Origin: an uncultured Eubacteriales bacterium
GTDB lineage: Bacteria; Bacillota; Clostridia; Christensenellales; Aristaeellaceae
Direction: 5' to 3'
DNA: 64,000 nucleotides
Assembly: GCA_902795275.1 (NCBI GenBank)
Contig: CADBKQ010000010.1
Location: forward strand, 1 to 64,000
Shown in pieces: positions 34,689 through 43,249 of the stretch (positions within the stretch are counted from its first letter, which is position 1; every line of letters begins with the position of its first letter). The position numbers and the translations under genes are program-made. The notes beneath the pieces were generated by a model. It saw only the letters and a program-made list of their open reading frames with translations, was not told the origin of the DNA and did no database searches.

Positions 34689-36155
34689 GTGCTGTTGGAT
34701 CGACTGCTGGATTTGCTGGAGGAAAAACATCTGGTTCTCCCGGAGGATCGGGCGTACACCCTGAACCTGCTGCTGGATGATCTGCATCTGGACGCGCCCG
34801 CGGAAGGCGAATTGCAGGGAAAGGACATTCCCGACTGCCTGGCGGAGCTGGCGGACTGGGCCGCGGCGCAGGGCGTTACGCCCGATACCGCGGACGAAAA
34901 AGACCGGATGACTGCCCGGCTGGCAGGCGCGTTCACGCCCCATCCCCGGGAAGTTCGCCGCGTGTTCTACGAAATCATGAACGATCGCGGCACGGAAGCG
35001 GCGGTCAAGTGGTTTTACCAGCTTTGCCGGGACATCGATTATATCCGGGTGAAGCGCATCGCCCAGAATATCAAGTATAATGCGCCGTCTCCCGCCGGAG
35101 AACTGGAAATCACCATCAACCTGAGCAAGCCGGAGAAAGACCCCCGGGACATTGCCGCGGCGAGGAACGCGCCCAAATCCGGATACCCCCTGTGCATGCT
35201 CTGCCGGGAAAACCCCGGCTACGCGGGCCACGCCGGTTTCCCCGCCCGGCAGAACCACCGCATCATTCCCCTGAACCTGGCGGGGGAGGAATGGTATTTC
35301 CAGTACTCGCCCTACCTCTATTTTGAAGAGCACTGCATCATCCTGGACAGCGTGCATGAGCCCATGAAGCTGACCGCCAAGAGCTTTGACCGGCTCTTTG
35401 AATTTGTGGACAAGTTCCCCTTCTATTTCATCGGGGCGAACGCCGACCTGCCCATCGTGGGCGGCTCCATCCTGACCCACGACCATTACCAGGGCGGCAG
35501 GCACCTGTTCCCCATGGACAAAGCGCCCATCAAGTGGACGTTCGACAGCCCGGTGGAAAGCGGCGTGGTGGACTGGCCCATGACCTGCCTGCGCTTTATC
35601 AGCGATGATCAGAGCAAATTAAAGGACATCGCCATGACGGTGCTGGAAGCCTGGCGGCAGTACAGCGACGAATCCCTGGGCATTTTCGCACACACCGACG
35701 CGCCCCACAACACCGTGACGCCCACGCTGCGCAAGCTCCCCGACGGGCGGTATCAGATGCATCTGGTGCTCAGGAACAACCGCACCAGCGAGGAACATCC
35801 CCTGGGCATTTACCATCCCCATGCGCCGCTGCATCATATCAAGAAGGAGAACATCGGCCTCATCGAGGTCATGGGCCTGTTCATCCTGCCGGGACGCTTA
35901 AAGACCGAACTGCATGAACTGGAACCTTACCTGATGGGTACGGGAGAAATCCCCGCAGGCAGCAGCCACGAAGCCTGGGTCAAAGAAATCGCCGCGAAGA
36001 AAGGCAGAAGCATGACGCGGGAACAGGCGGAAGAAGCGCTCCGCGCCGCCGTGGCCGAAACCTGCTACCAGGTGCTGTACGATTGCGGCGTGTATAAACA
36101 GGAAGCAGCCGGGCAGGAAGGCTTGAAGCGTTTCCTGAAAACGGTGTTCGGATGA
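34689..36155 (+). CDS. galT: UDP-glucose-hexose-1-phosphate uridylyltransferase, type 2
   Basis: This 488-residue enzyme transfers UMP between UDP-glucose and galactose-1-phosphate (Leloir pathway). Features of the long Firmicute type 2 GalT are present: PLCMLCRENPGYAGHAGFPA, IVGGSILTHDHYQGGRH with the His cluster, and RNNRTSEEHPLGIYHPH. The helical N-terminal 110 residues are typical of this type. Start is GTG 34689 with AGGAGGGG seven bases upstream. No galK or galE is adjacent; the neighbours are an importer copy upstream and a convergent gene downstream. Confidence 0.93.
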   Translation: MLLDRLLDLLEEKHLVLPEDRAYTLNLLLDDLHLDAPAEGELQGKDIPDCLAELADWAAAQGVTPDTADEKDRMTARLAGAFTPHPREVRRVFYEIMNDRGTEAAVKWFYQLCRDIDYIRVKRIAQNIKYNAPSPAGELEITINLSKPEKDPRDIAAARNAPKSGYPLCMLCRENPGYAGHAGFPARQNHRIIPLNLAGEEWYFQYSPYLYFEEHCIILDSVHEPMKLTAKSFDRLFEFVDKFPFYFIGANADLPIVGGSILTHDHYQGGRHLFPMDKAPIKWTFDSPVESGVVDWPMTCLRFISDDQSKLKDIAMTVLEAWRQYSDESLGIFAHTDAPHNTVTPTLRKLPDGRYQMHLVLRNNRTSEEHPLGIYHPHAPLHHIKKENIGLIEVMGLFILPGRLKTELHELEPYLMGTGEIPAGSSHEAWVKEIAAKKGRSMTREQAEEALRAAVAETCYQVLYDCGVYKQEAAGQEGLKRFLKTVFG

Positions 36156-36172
36156 TTTTCCCGGTCAGACAA

Positions 36173-36212
36173 AAAATGAAAGCCCTGTCCGTCGAAGCGG
36201 ACAGGGCTTGTT
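36173..36212. terminator. Bidirectional terminator between galT and the convergent L,D-transpeptidase gene
   Basis: AAGCCCTGTCCG (36180-36191) pairs perfectly with CGGACAGGGCTT (36198-36209). The minus side runs into TTTCATTTTTT, the plus side into GTTT. It serves converging genes. Confidence 0.85.
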
Positions 36213-36219
36213 TACAGGA

Positions 36220-36954
36220 TCAGAACGTTCCGTCCAGATTGTCCAGCGAGTCAATCACTACCACGCACTCTGGAAACACATGCTCCATCACAAAGCGCAT
36301 CTGCTCCAGCGGGATCGACACACAACCGCCGGTGTAGGGCTTGCGGTCGCCGAAGCAGTGCAGGAAAATTGCGCTGCCCAAGCCGGGGATGCCTTCTGCG
36401 TTGTAGCTGATGTTCAGGCAATATTGGTATTGATATTGATAGTCCAGGATGTGTTCGCTGTCGTCCTTGTTCAGGTCGGGATAGTCAGCCAGGCTCACCA
36501 GTTCGTTGTAACGCATGCCGTCCCGCCCGTCGCCGGACCAGTAGGTGTTGTCATCGGCCTGGACATACGCGATGGCGCAGCCCGGGTCGGCAGCGATGCC
36601 GAAGGCCCGGTTAAAGCTGAACACGCCCACGGGCGTCATGCCGTCGCCTTCCTTGGTTTTGCCCAGGCCATTCTTGCCGATGAAGCCGGGGGTGGACAAG
36701 ATCATCTTCCACACGCCATCGGCGTCTTTTTCATGCATGGAGATCCAGGCTGTGGTACCGCCGCAGGCAGCCACCACAAACAGCTGCTCCGCACCCTTCT
36801 TTTCCGCCAGGGCAATCACCCAATCGGGCGAGGCTTCGGGCGTCAGGCCCATCCATTCCCGGGGTGTGACCAGCAGGGTTTCCTCCGCTGCGCCCAAGCT
36901 GAGACAGGAGATGGTGAGAATCAGCGCCAGCGTCATTGCAATGATGTGTTTCAA
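36220..36954 (-). CDS. Exported L,D-transpeptidase-like (YkuD) protein
   Basis: This 244-residue exported protein has a signal peptide (about 1-21, ending LSLGAA). The catalytic pattern of YkuD domains appears as AIFLHCFGDRKPYTGGCVSI, with His and the Cys nucleophile in GGC. GDGMTPVGVFSFNRAFG is the TPxG strand motif. Such enzymes cross-link peptidoglycan through 3-3 bonds or attach proteins to it. The start is TTG at 36954: AAGGAGGAA lies seven bases upstream on the minus strand, whereas the longer ORF from 37008 has no such site. The N-terminal region around VTPREWMGLTPEASPD is not part of the domain. Confidence 0.85.
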   Translation of the reverse strand: MKHIIAMTLALILTISCLSLGAAEETLLVTPREWMGLTPEASPDWVIALAEKKGAEQLFVVAACGGTTAWISMHEKDADGVWKMILSTPGFIGKNGLGKTKEGDGMTPVGVFSFNRAFGIAADPGCAIAYVQADDNTYWSGDGRDGMRYNELVSLADYPDLNKDDSEHILDYQYQYQYCLNISYNAEGIPGLGSAIFLHCFGDRKPYTGGCVSIPLEQMRFVMEHVFPECVVVIDSLDNLDGTF

Positions 36955-37056
36955 GGTTCCTTCCTCCTTACGATGAACAGTCTTTCCGCCTTGCATTAGT
37001 CGGAGCATGATGAGTATACGAAACGATAAAAAGATTCCGCCGGATTGAAAACTGCT

Positions 37057-37695
37057 TTACCAGAAAAGGAAACGCTTTTTGGCTGTCGGCTGCCCTGGCA
37101 GCGGGTCAATGTCCAGCATATGGTAGCCCACGGCGTTAAACACGGTGGTGTCGCCGTATTGGATCTGCTGGGGCAGGTCATGGCCGTAGCTCTGGTGCAC
37201 ATGGCCGTGAATGAAATACCGGGGGCGGTATTTGTCCATCAGCGGCAAGAAGCATTCAAAGCCCCGGTGGGCGTTGTCCTCCGTGTCGCCGTAGCCCCGG
37301 GGCGGGGCGTGGGATATGACGATGTCCACCCCGCCCGCCCTGCGGATTTTTCTTTCAACGCGCTGAATGCGCCGGGCCATTTCTTTTTCTGTGTACTGAT
37401 AGGGGCCGGGATTGTAGCGGATGCACCCGCCCAGGCCCAGCACCCGGATGCCGTTCAGGTTGACCACTTCATCCTCGATGCAGTCGCAGCCCTCCGGCGG
37501 GAATTGTTCATAGCCCTTGTCGTGGTTGCCGTGAATGTAGTACAGCGGTTTGCTGCCCATGGTGACCAGGAATTCCAGATACTCCTGCTTGAGGTCGCCG
37601 CAGGATAAAATGAAATCCACCCCGGCCAGCTTCCCCGGCTGGTAATTGTCCCACAGGTATTTGCTCTCTTCATCGGCAACCAACAGAATCTTCAT
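37057..37695 (-). CDS. Metallophosphoesterase, calcineurin-like
   Basis: This 212-residue cytoplasmic enzyme has the metal-binding motifs of the family in order: ILSCGDLKQEYLE, YIHGNHDKGYE, DIVISHAPPRGYG and FIHGHVHQSYG. It should cleave a phosphoester of unknown identity. Its ATG overlaps the stop of the upstream ParB-like/BMP gene (ATGA), so the two are co-translated. GGAGGA lies about 11 bases before the start. The pairing with a nucleoside-binding-like protein suggests a nucleotide substrate; this is inference only. Confidence 0.88.
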   Translation of the reverse strand: MKILLVADEESKYLWDNYQPGKLAGVDFILSCGDLKQEYLEFLVTMGSKPLYYIHGNHDKGYEQFPPEGCDCIEDEVVNLNGIRVLGLGGCIRYNPGPYQYTEKEMARRIQRVERKIRRAGGVDIVISHAPPRGYGDTEDNAHRGFECFLPLMDKYRPRYFIHGHVHQSYGHDLPQQIQYGDTTVFNAVGYHMLDIDPLPGQPTAKKRFLFW

Positions 37696-39638
37696 AGGGC
37701 CGTTTCTTCCTCCGTTTTGGGCGGGATGGTATCCCGGTAAATGCCCAGCAGCCGCACCAGGTTCTGGGAGCGGGGCAGGAGTTCGTCGAATGTGGGGATT
37801 TTGCCTTCAATATTTTCGTTCAGCCAGCCGATCTTCATCAGCTCATCGGGCGTGAAGGCGCGGGTGCCGTCGCTGATCACGCTGCCCTCCTGATCCTTGA
37901 TGGGGCAGAGGAAGGGGTCAATGACCTCTTCCAGGATGCCGTTCTTCAGGATGCGGCCCAGCTGCTTCACGCCTTCCGGCAGGCTTTCGTCGATGTCAAT
38001 GTTCACCACGCCGCTGCTGATGCCCCACCAGTCGTTGATGGCGTGCTCGCTGTCCCGCAGGGCGTCGATGCCGCCGCTGAGCAGCGACTGCATCGTTTTT
38101 TCGTAGTAGCTGCCCCAGTTCCAGCGCGGGGAAGCCAGGGGCTGCAATTGGTGCTCGGGCGTGACCATGTAGGTGCCCAGGTCCCAGGAAAGATACTGGT
38201 TGCCGCTGTCCTCGTCCCGGTTGGAAATGACGGAAACGCCCGCGTCCTTGAGTTCCAGGATGGGGTTCCCCGGCAGGCAGCTCCATTTCAGGATGATCTT
38301 CGCCCGGGGATTGGTCAGGCGCACGCCCAGGGCAAAGGCGTTGATGCTGGCGGTCACGCCCATGATGGGATAGTTCGCCACGTAACCGATGCGGTCATCG
38401 TGGGCCATGGCCCCGGCAATCGCGCCGGTGATGAACTTGCCCTCGTAAATGCGGCAGTAATAGCTGCGCACGCCCGCGTAGGGCATGGAAAGGGAGCAGT
38501 TGAAAACGGCGATGTTTTTATGCTTGGCGGCCAGGCGGCGGCACTCGTCCATCAGCATGGGCGTGGTGGCAAAGATCACGTTGGCGCCCTGCTGCACCGC
38601 GTTCTCCATGGCTTCGTCGGCGCCGCCGTCCATGCACAGGAAGGAAGAAATCTGAATGCTCTTGCCCATCTTTTCTTCCAGGTATTTCTGCCCCTGCCAA
38701 TGGGCGGCGGCCCAGGCGCTCTTTTCCGGGTCGAAATCATAAATGAAAGCCGCGTGCAGCCGAGGCGCGCCCAGAATGCGGGAGAGCAGGCCCTTTTCCT
38801 TTTCCTCCGGCTCCGTGGCCACGGAAATGGGGTCGCCCTGGGCGGACAGGCGAATGTCCGGCCAGACGGTGGATAAGCTGGCCCGCAGTTCTTCCTCGGT
38901 CATTTTCTTGATTTCCTGGAAAGAATTCACCTCCAGGTACACCAGCAGCGCGTCCCCGGCGGTGATCGGCAGCTTTTCCGTGTTCAGCTGGTCAAAGGCC
39001 AGGGAGAATTTTCTGAAATCGCTGCTGAATCCCCGGCGCTCGTCGTCCGTCCACACCTGGTCAGGCGCAAAGCCCAGGGCCGCCTGCAGCCTGGCGTATC
39101 CGCCCTTCTGGGAGAAGGAGACGAGATAGGTTTTGCTCACCTTAAAAAAGTCCAGGAATTCGTAATACCGCTGCACTTCCGGGTCGTCCGTCAGCGGCGG
39201 GACGACGCGGGTGACGATGGCGGCAATGCTGGGAGAATTGTAGCTTTTCAGCACGCTGACCCGCTTGTTGCCCTCCTGAACGTAAAACTTGCCCAGGTAT
39301 TCCAGGCAGGTGATGGGGTCGGTGATGCCGCTGGGCCCCAGGTGGGCTTCGCAAAGATTGATCCATTTGGAGCCGAATTCGGTGTTTTCGTCCAGCAGCG
39401 GCATAAAGTTGCCCGCAAAAGCGGTCTTGCGCCCGCCTGTCCAGGTGCCCACGATCAGATCCATGGGAATATCCAGCAGGCCGATTTTGACCGTGTTGCC
39501 GCTGATGCTGTCGTCGATCAGTTCATTTAAAACCAGGGGATAAGGATTTTCCCCTTTCGCCGTACAGGCGTTGTAATACCGTTTACCCGACCGCAGGGCT
39601 GCCGCGAATTGAGCAATCGCTTCGGTTCTGTCGCTCAT
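37692..39638 (-). CDS. Cytoplasmic fusion of a ParB-like domain and a BMP (nucleoside-binding) domain
   Basis: This 648-residue protein has no signal peptide. Residues about 76-145 resemble a ParB/sulfiredoxin-type domain (YVQEGNKRVSVLKSYN, then IAAIVTRVVPPL). A helical middle part follows. Residues about 290-590 are a BMP-type binding domain related to the importer protein at 26999 (LHAAFIYDFDPEKSAWAAAH, MENAVQQGANVIFATTPMLM, IYEGKFITGAIAGAMA, RIGYVANYPIMG). BMP domains are normally outside the cell; here the domain should be inside, perhaps as a nucleoside sensor. It is coupled to a metallophosphoesterase. The ParB assignment is by motif memory and is less sure than the BMP part. Confidence 0.8.
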   Translation of the reverse strand: MSDRTEAIAQFAAALRSGKRYYNACTAKGENPYPLVLNELIDDSISGNTVKIGLLDIPMDLIVGTWTGGRKTAFAGNFMPLLDENTEFGSKWINLCEAHLGPSGITDPITCLEYLGKFYVQEGNKRVSVLKSYNSPSIAAIVTRVVPPLTDDPEVQRYYEFLDFFKVSKTYLVSFSQKGGYARLQAALGFAPDQVWTDDERRGFSSDFRKFSLAFDQLNTEKLPITAGDALLVYLEVNSFQEIKKMTEEELRASLSTVWPDIRLSAQGDPISVATEPEEKEKGLLSRILGAPRLHAAFIYDFDPEKSAWAAAHWQGQKYLEEKMGKSIQISSFLCMDGGADEAMENAVQQGANVIFATTPMLMDECRRLAAKHKNIAVFNCSLSMPYAGVRSYYCRIYEGKFITGAIAGAMAHDDRIGYVANYPIMGVTASINAFALGVRLTNPRAKIILKWSCLPGNPILELKDAGVSVISNRDEDSGNQYLSWDLGTYMVTPEHQLQPLASPRWNWGSYYEKTMQSLLSGGIDALRDSEHAINDWWGISSGVVNIDIDESLPEGVKQLGRILKNGILEEVIDPFLCPIKDQEGSVISDGTRAFTPDELMKIGWLNENIEGKIPTFDELLPRSQNLVRLLGIYRDTIPPKTEEETAL

Positions 39639-39689
39639 GGTACCTCCGTTTTGCGCGGATAAAATAGCGCATGGCTCCCGCGCGGGCTC

Positions 39690-39718
39690 ATTATACGATA
39701 TGGTATCAGATAATACAA
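39690..39718 (-). promoter_or_regulatory. Promoter of the ParB-like/BMP operon
   Basis: On the minus strand TATAAT (39690-39695) is preceded by TTGTAT (39713-39718) with a 17-base spacer. The -10 is exact, the -35 weak. Confidence 0.6.
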
Positions 39719-39767
39719 TGCGCGTTTTGCGCTGAATTCCGCCGATTTCAACAGGAAAAGCGGGTCC

Positions 39768-41513
39768 TTAATGGCTGAAGGTCAGATGCTCGAAGAAATC
39801 GTTTTTCGCTTCGTCGGGGCCGACGGCGGTGTAATACAGGCCGAACAGCCGGTTGTTATACGTTTTCGCTTCCCGGCTCATGCTGTAAGCCCGCTGCTGG
39901 GAGCGGTGCTTGTCGAAGGCTTCCTGGGCCAGGAACATGGGGGAAATGGGGCTGTCGGGGGACAGGGGCGCGTCCCAGTCCATCTCGATCTGGTTTTCCT
40001 TGTACAGGTGCAGGTACACCTTTTTCACTTCCCACGCGCCGTATTCGGCCACGGATTCGGGATCGTAGGTGGCGTCTTTGGCCAGCGGAATGGCGTCGGC
40101 CACCAGATGCGCGGTCAGCTTGTGCTGGGTGTGGCCGTATTCGCCCTCCAGATCCTGGGTCACGATCAGCTCCGGCTTGTATTTCCGAATCAGCCGAACG
40201 ACCTCCATCTGCGGGTCGACCCCGTGCTGGCTCCAGGTTTTCAGGGCGGTTTTGTAGCTCTTGACTTTTTGATCCCGCCAGTTCAGGTAGATGGGATGAA
40301 TACGCAGCCCGGCGGTCCACAGGCCGTCCATGGCTTCGGTATAGCGGCTGCGCCCGCCGTTGGTCATGTACACCACGCCCACGTCCAGGCCCTTGGCGCA
40401 GGCGTAGGGGATCGTGCCGCCCAGAAACAGGTATTCGTCGTCCTGGTGAGTGGAAATCACCATCACGTCCAGCTTGTCCGGAATGGGCTGCCATTGCTGC
40501 ACGGCGTTGTCGGGATAGCGGCTGTCGTACACGCACAGGTTCCGCACCCAGTTTTCTTTTCCCTGGACGGATAAGCGCAATTGGGCGGCGCTGTCGGGGA
40601 TAGAAACGGCGTCCACATAGAAGCCGGTGGTCTTAGTCTCTTGGCCGATGGATTGGTTGTTTTTGTCGAAAAACTCCACGGTAAAGGCTTCAGCGGGCTT
40701 GCGCCATTCCAGGGTCATGAGCGCGGCGGAGCCGTCCGCGGGCAGCGTAACCGTGAGAGCCTGCCGGGTGGAAGAGGGCGTCCAGCTGCGCCCGGCGCCG
40801 TTCTTTTTGTTCGTTCCGGCGGAGAACCTGCACGCGCCGTTGATGTTCCTGACGGGCTTGCTCGCCCCGCAGACATAGACCGGCGCGCGGAACAGGTCGA
40901 TTTTCCTGCCGTTGGAAGCACCGGAAATGAGAAGCGTTTTCCGCCCGGCGGTCATGGAATCAAATTCGATTTTCTTGCAAACGCCGCTGATGTCCAGCTT
41001 CGACGCGGGCTCGCTGACGGGCAGAACCAGCACCTGCTCCACTTTTTGCAGCCGCTCGTCCCACAGATAGAAAAACAGGGTGTCCAGGGGCGCGTCGGTT
41101 TCGACCGTGCCGCGGATGGGTATGGATTTGGCCTGGGAAACGGAGGTGAACAGATAGGAATCCAGCGCCAGGTCGACCGCGGCTTTTCCTTCCTTTGCTT
41201 CCTGGCTTTCCGCGCCTTTCAGCCGCAGCTTGGACTTGGAGGCGTAGCCCTCCACGCCCTCAAAGGAAATGCACAGGAAGCGTCCCTTCGCACCGATCAC
41301 CTGGGCGGTGACGCCTTTTTTCAGCTTGCCGACCCGTTCGGTCTTTTCCGTGTCGGCGTAGATGTTCAGCTCCTTTTCCCCGGAAGCCAGCGTAACCACG
41401 GCGTCCATGGAAGGAGGGCAGGTCTCCTCCATCGCCAGCGCGGAAAAAAGCGGCAGAAGAAAAAGACAGGCGAAAACCAAAACGCGGAAAAAGCGGGAAA
41501 CAAGCTTGAACAT
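39768..41513 (-). CDS. Exported PIG-L family deacetylase with an SH3-like N-terminal module
   Basis: This 581-residue secreted protein has a signal peptide (about 1-28) and an SH3b-like region (about 37-100, ending GVEGYASKSKLRL). A beta-rich middle with a possible carbohydrate-binding module comes next (about 255-345). A C-terminal LmbE/PIG-L deacetylase domain starts near residue 345: VISTHQDDEYLFLGGTIP is the metal-binding HPDDE-like motif, and GHTQHKLTAH is the second one. These enzymes remove N-acetyl groups from GlcNAc-containing molecules. The ATG at 41513 has AAAGGAG seven bases upstream; the ORF extends further but without a site. Its surface substrate is unknown. Confidence 0.87.
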   Translation of the reverse strand: MFKLVSRFFRVLVFACLFLLPLFSALAMEETCPPSMDAVVTLASGEKELNIYADTEKTERVGKLKKGVTAQVIGAKGRFLCISFEGVEGYASKSKLRLKGAESQEAKEGKAAVDLALDSYLFTSVSQAKSIPIRGTVETDAPLDTLFFYLWDERLQKVEQVLVLPVSEPASKLDISGVCKKIEFDSMTAGRKTLLISGASNGRKIDLFRAPVYVCGASKPVRNINGACRFSAGTNKKNGAGRSWTPSSTRQALTVTLPADGSAALMTLEWRKPAEAFTVEFFDKNNQSIGQETKTTGFYVDAVSIPDSAAQLRLSVQGKENWVRNLCVYDSRYPDNAVQQWQPIPDKLDVMVISTHQDDEYLFLGGTIPYACAKGLDVGVVYMTNGGRSRYTEAMDGLWTAGLRIHPIYLNWRDQKVKSYKTALKTWSQHGVDPQMEVVRLIRKYKPELIVTQDLEGEYGHTQHKLTAHLVADAIPLAKDATYDPESVAEYGAWEVKKVYLHLYKENQIEMDWDAPLSPDSPISPMFLAQEAFDKHRSQQRAYSMSREAKTYNNRLFGLYYTAVGPDEAKNDFFEHLTFSH

Positions 41514-41890
41514 GGGCGGCCTCCTTTGCCGGGGCGATGGAATGGGGAAAGCGGGAAAAACTTCCGCTTCCGGCAAAAAGTATAGCATATTTTCCCGAAA
41601 AATGCCATATGCAAAACTGACTCCTTTTTTCGCGGGAAGCGCGGGAGCGGAAACGCGGTTTTTTATCAAAATGCAAAAAAATGGCAACTAAAAATTTCCA
41701 AAAATATTTTCAAAAACCGCTATACAACGAACAAAACCTGTGCTATAATACCCCCGAAGACCAAGCCAATTCGATCTCGCAGTTATTCCTCCCGGTTTCA
41801 TTCATCGTCAGCAGACGGATGCGCAGAGCCCAGGAAAACTTGAAAGAACGTATCACGGGTTTGGCGATTAAAATCAGGAGGTTTCCCAGT
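41514..41890. other. Divergent intergenic region between the PIG-L and zinc-ribbon genes
   Basis: This stretch of 377 bases has no gene. For the minus strand TATACT (complement of 41579-41584) is a possible -10 of the PIG-L gene, without a good -35. For the plus strand TATAAT (41744-41749) with TATACA (41721-41726), spacer 17, is a plausible promoter of the zinc-ribbon gene. That leaves a leader of about 135 bases, in which I see no clear riboswitch. Confidence 0.5.
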
Positions 41891-42175
41891 ATGTATCAGG
41901 ACAAGACCCTCACCTGCCGTGAATGCGGCAATGAATTCGTGTTCACCGCTTCCGAACAGGCTTTCTACGCCGAGAAGGGCTTCCAGAACGAGCCCGGCCG
42001 CTGCCCCGCCTGCCGCGCCGCCCGTCGTCAGAACGGCGGCAACCGCGGTGAGCGCCAGATGTACGAAGTGATCTGCGACGGCTGCGGCTGCACCACCCAG
42101 GTACCCTTCCAGCCCCGCGGAGATCGGCCCGTGTACTGCCGTGAATGCTTCGCCAAGAATCGTCCCCAGTACTGA
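41891..42175 (+). CDS. Small double zinc-ribbon protein
   Basis: This 94-residue soluble protein has two Cys4 zinc-binding units: LTCRECGNEFVF with RCPACRAARR, and VICDGCGCTTQVPFQ with VYCRECFAKN. The middle linker is basic and Gln/Asn-rich. Proteins of this build are common in Firmicutes and may bind nucleic acids, but no function is established. The ATG at 41891 is chosen because AGGAGG lies nine bases upstream. It is transcribed alone from a long leader and is followed by a strong terminator. Confidence 0.85.
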   Translation: MYQDKTLTCRECGNEFVFTASEQAFYAEKGFQNEPGRCPACRAARRQNGGNRGERQMYEVICDGCGCTTQVPFQPRGDRPVYCRECFAKNRPQY

Positions 42176-42188
42176 TTAAACCAAACAG

Positions 42189-42217
42189 CGCCCAGGCTTC
42201 GGCCCGGGCGTTTTTTT
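42189..42217 (+). terminator. Terminator after the zinc-ribbon gene
   Basis: CGCCCAGGC (42189-42197) pairs with GCCCGGGCG (42202-42210) across TTCG with one mismatch, followed by seven T. Confidence 0.9.
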
Positions 42218-42292
42218 GTGCTCCGGAACGGCGGATAATCCGGCTTTCTTCCGCAGAAAATACAAATATCTTTTTATAGCGGAGGAAACGAC

Positions 42293-43219
42293 ATGCAGAT
42301 TCGTACCGACCTGGCCATGGAGAGCCGGGAAATCAACGGCGGATTATCGGGCATCGCCATTCATTCCTGCCGGCGGGGAGCCATCGAGGAAACCCACGTG
42401 TGCGTGGAAACGGAGGAAGCGGCCAGGGCGTTGGAAAAAGCCCGGGGCACCTACATCACCTTATCCCATTCCGCCCTCGCCCAATGCCCGGCGGAGGAAC
42501 GGGCGGACATGGCCCGGGCGATTGCCGAAGCGCTGGGACACCTGCTGCCCTCTTTCGGCGATGTGCTGGTGGTGGGCCTGGGCAACCGCCGCATGACCGC
42601 CGACGCGCTGGGAAGCCGCGTGCTGGAAGACCTGCTGGTGACGCGGCATCTGCGGGACATTCCCGACGAAAGCCTGCACGGACGGCTGCGGGGGGTGTGC
42701 GCGGTCGCGCCCGGTGTATTGGGCGTGACCGGCTTGGAAACGGCGGAGGTGGTGCAGGGGATTGTGGAGCATGTGCGCCCCGCTGCCATCGTCGCCATCG
42801 ACGCTTTAGCTGCGCGGGAGAGCAGCCGCATCTGCACCACCGTCCAGATCACCGACACCGGCATCCGTCCCGGCAGCGGCGTGGGCAATCACCGGGCAGG
42901 GCTGACGCAGGAAACCCTGGGCGTGCCGGTCATCGCTATCGGCGTGCCGATGGTGGTGTACGCGTCGGTCATCGCCCGGGACGCCCTGTCCCTGCTGCTG
43001 GAGGACATCGGCATGGACGAAAGCGAGCACGCCCAGGCCATGGACACGCTGATCGGAAAGCTGACGAACCAGGGCATGGGGGAGCTGGTGGTCACGCCCC
43101 GGGAGGTGGACGAACTGGTGGGCAGGGTATCCAGGATTCTTGCGGACGGACTGAACCTGGCCTTCCAGCCCCGGCTGTCCGAAGAAGAAATCCAGCTGCT
43201 TTCGCATGACGGCCCGTGA
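42293..43219 (+). CDS. gpr: Germination protease (GPR)
   Basis: This 308-residue aspartic-type endopeptidase degrades the small acid-soluble proteins of spores at germination. RTDLAMESREI at the N-terminus, LVVGLGNRRMTADALGSRV, VCAVAPGVLGVTGLET and the VQITDTGIRPGSGVGNHRAG region are characteristic. The zymogen is normally cut near residue 7-16. GGAGG lies upstream of the ATG. The next gene is spoIIP, the usual gpr-spoIIP pair of spore formers. Its presence implies that the organism can form endospores or derives from one that could. Confidence 0.96.
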   Translation: MQIRTDLAMESREINGGLSGIAIHSCRRGAIEETHVCVETEEAARALEKARGTYITLSHSALAQCPAEERADMARAIAEALGHLLPSFGDVLVVGLGNRRMTADALGSRVLEDLLVTRHLRDIPDESLHGRLRGVCAVAPGVLGVTGLETAEVVQGIVEHVRPAAIVAIDALAARESSRICTTVQITDTGIRPGSGVGNHRAGLTQETLGVPVIAIGVPMVVYASVIARDALSLLLEDIGMDESEHAQAMDTLIGKLTNQGMGELVVTPREVDELVGRVSRILADGLNLAFQPRLSEEEIQLLSHDGP

Positions 43220-43249
43220 GCGCGCATATCCTGTTTTGAGGTGACGGGG

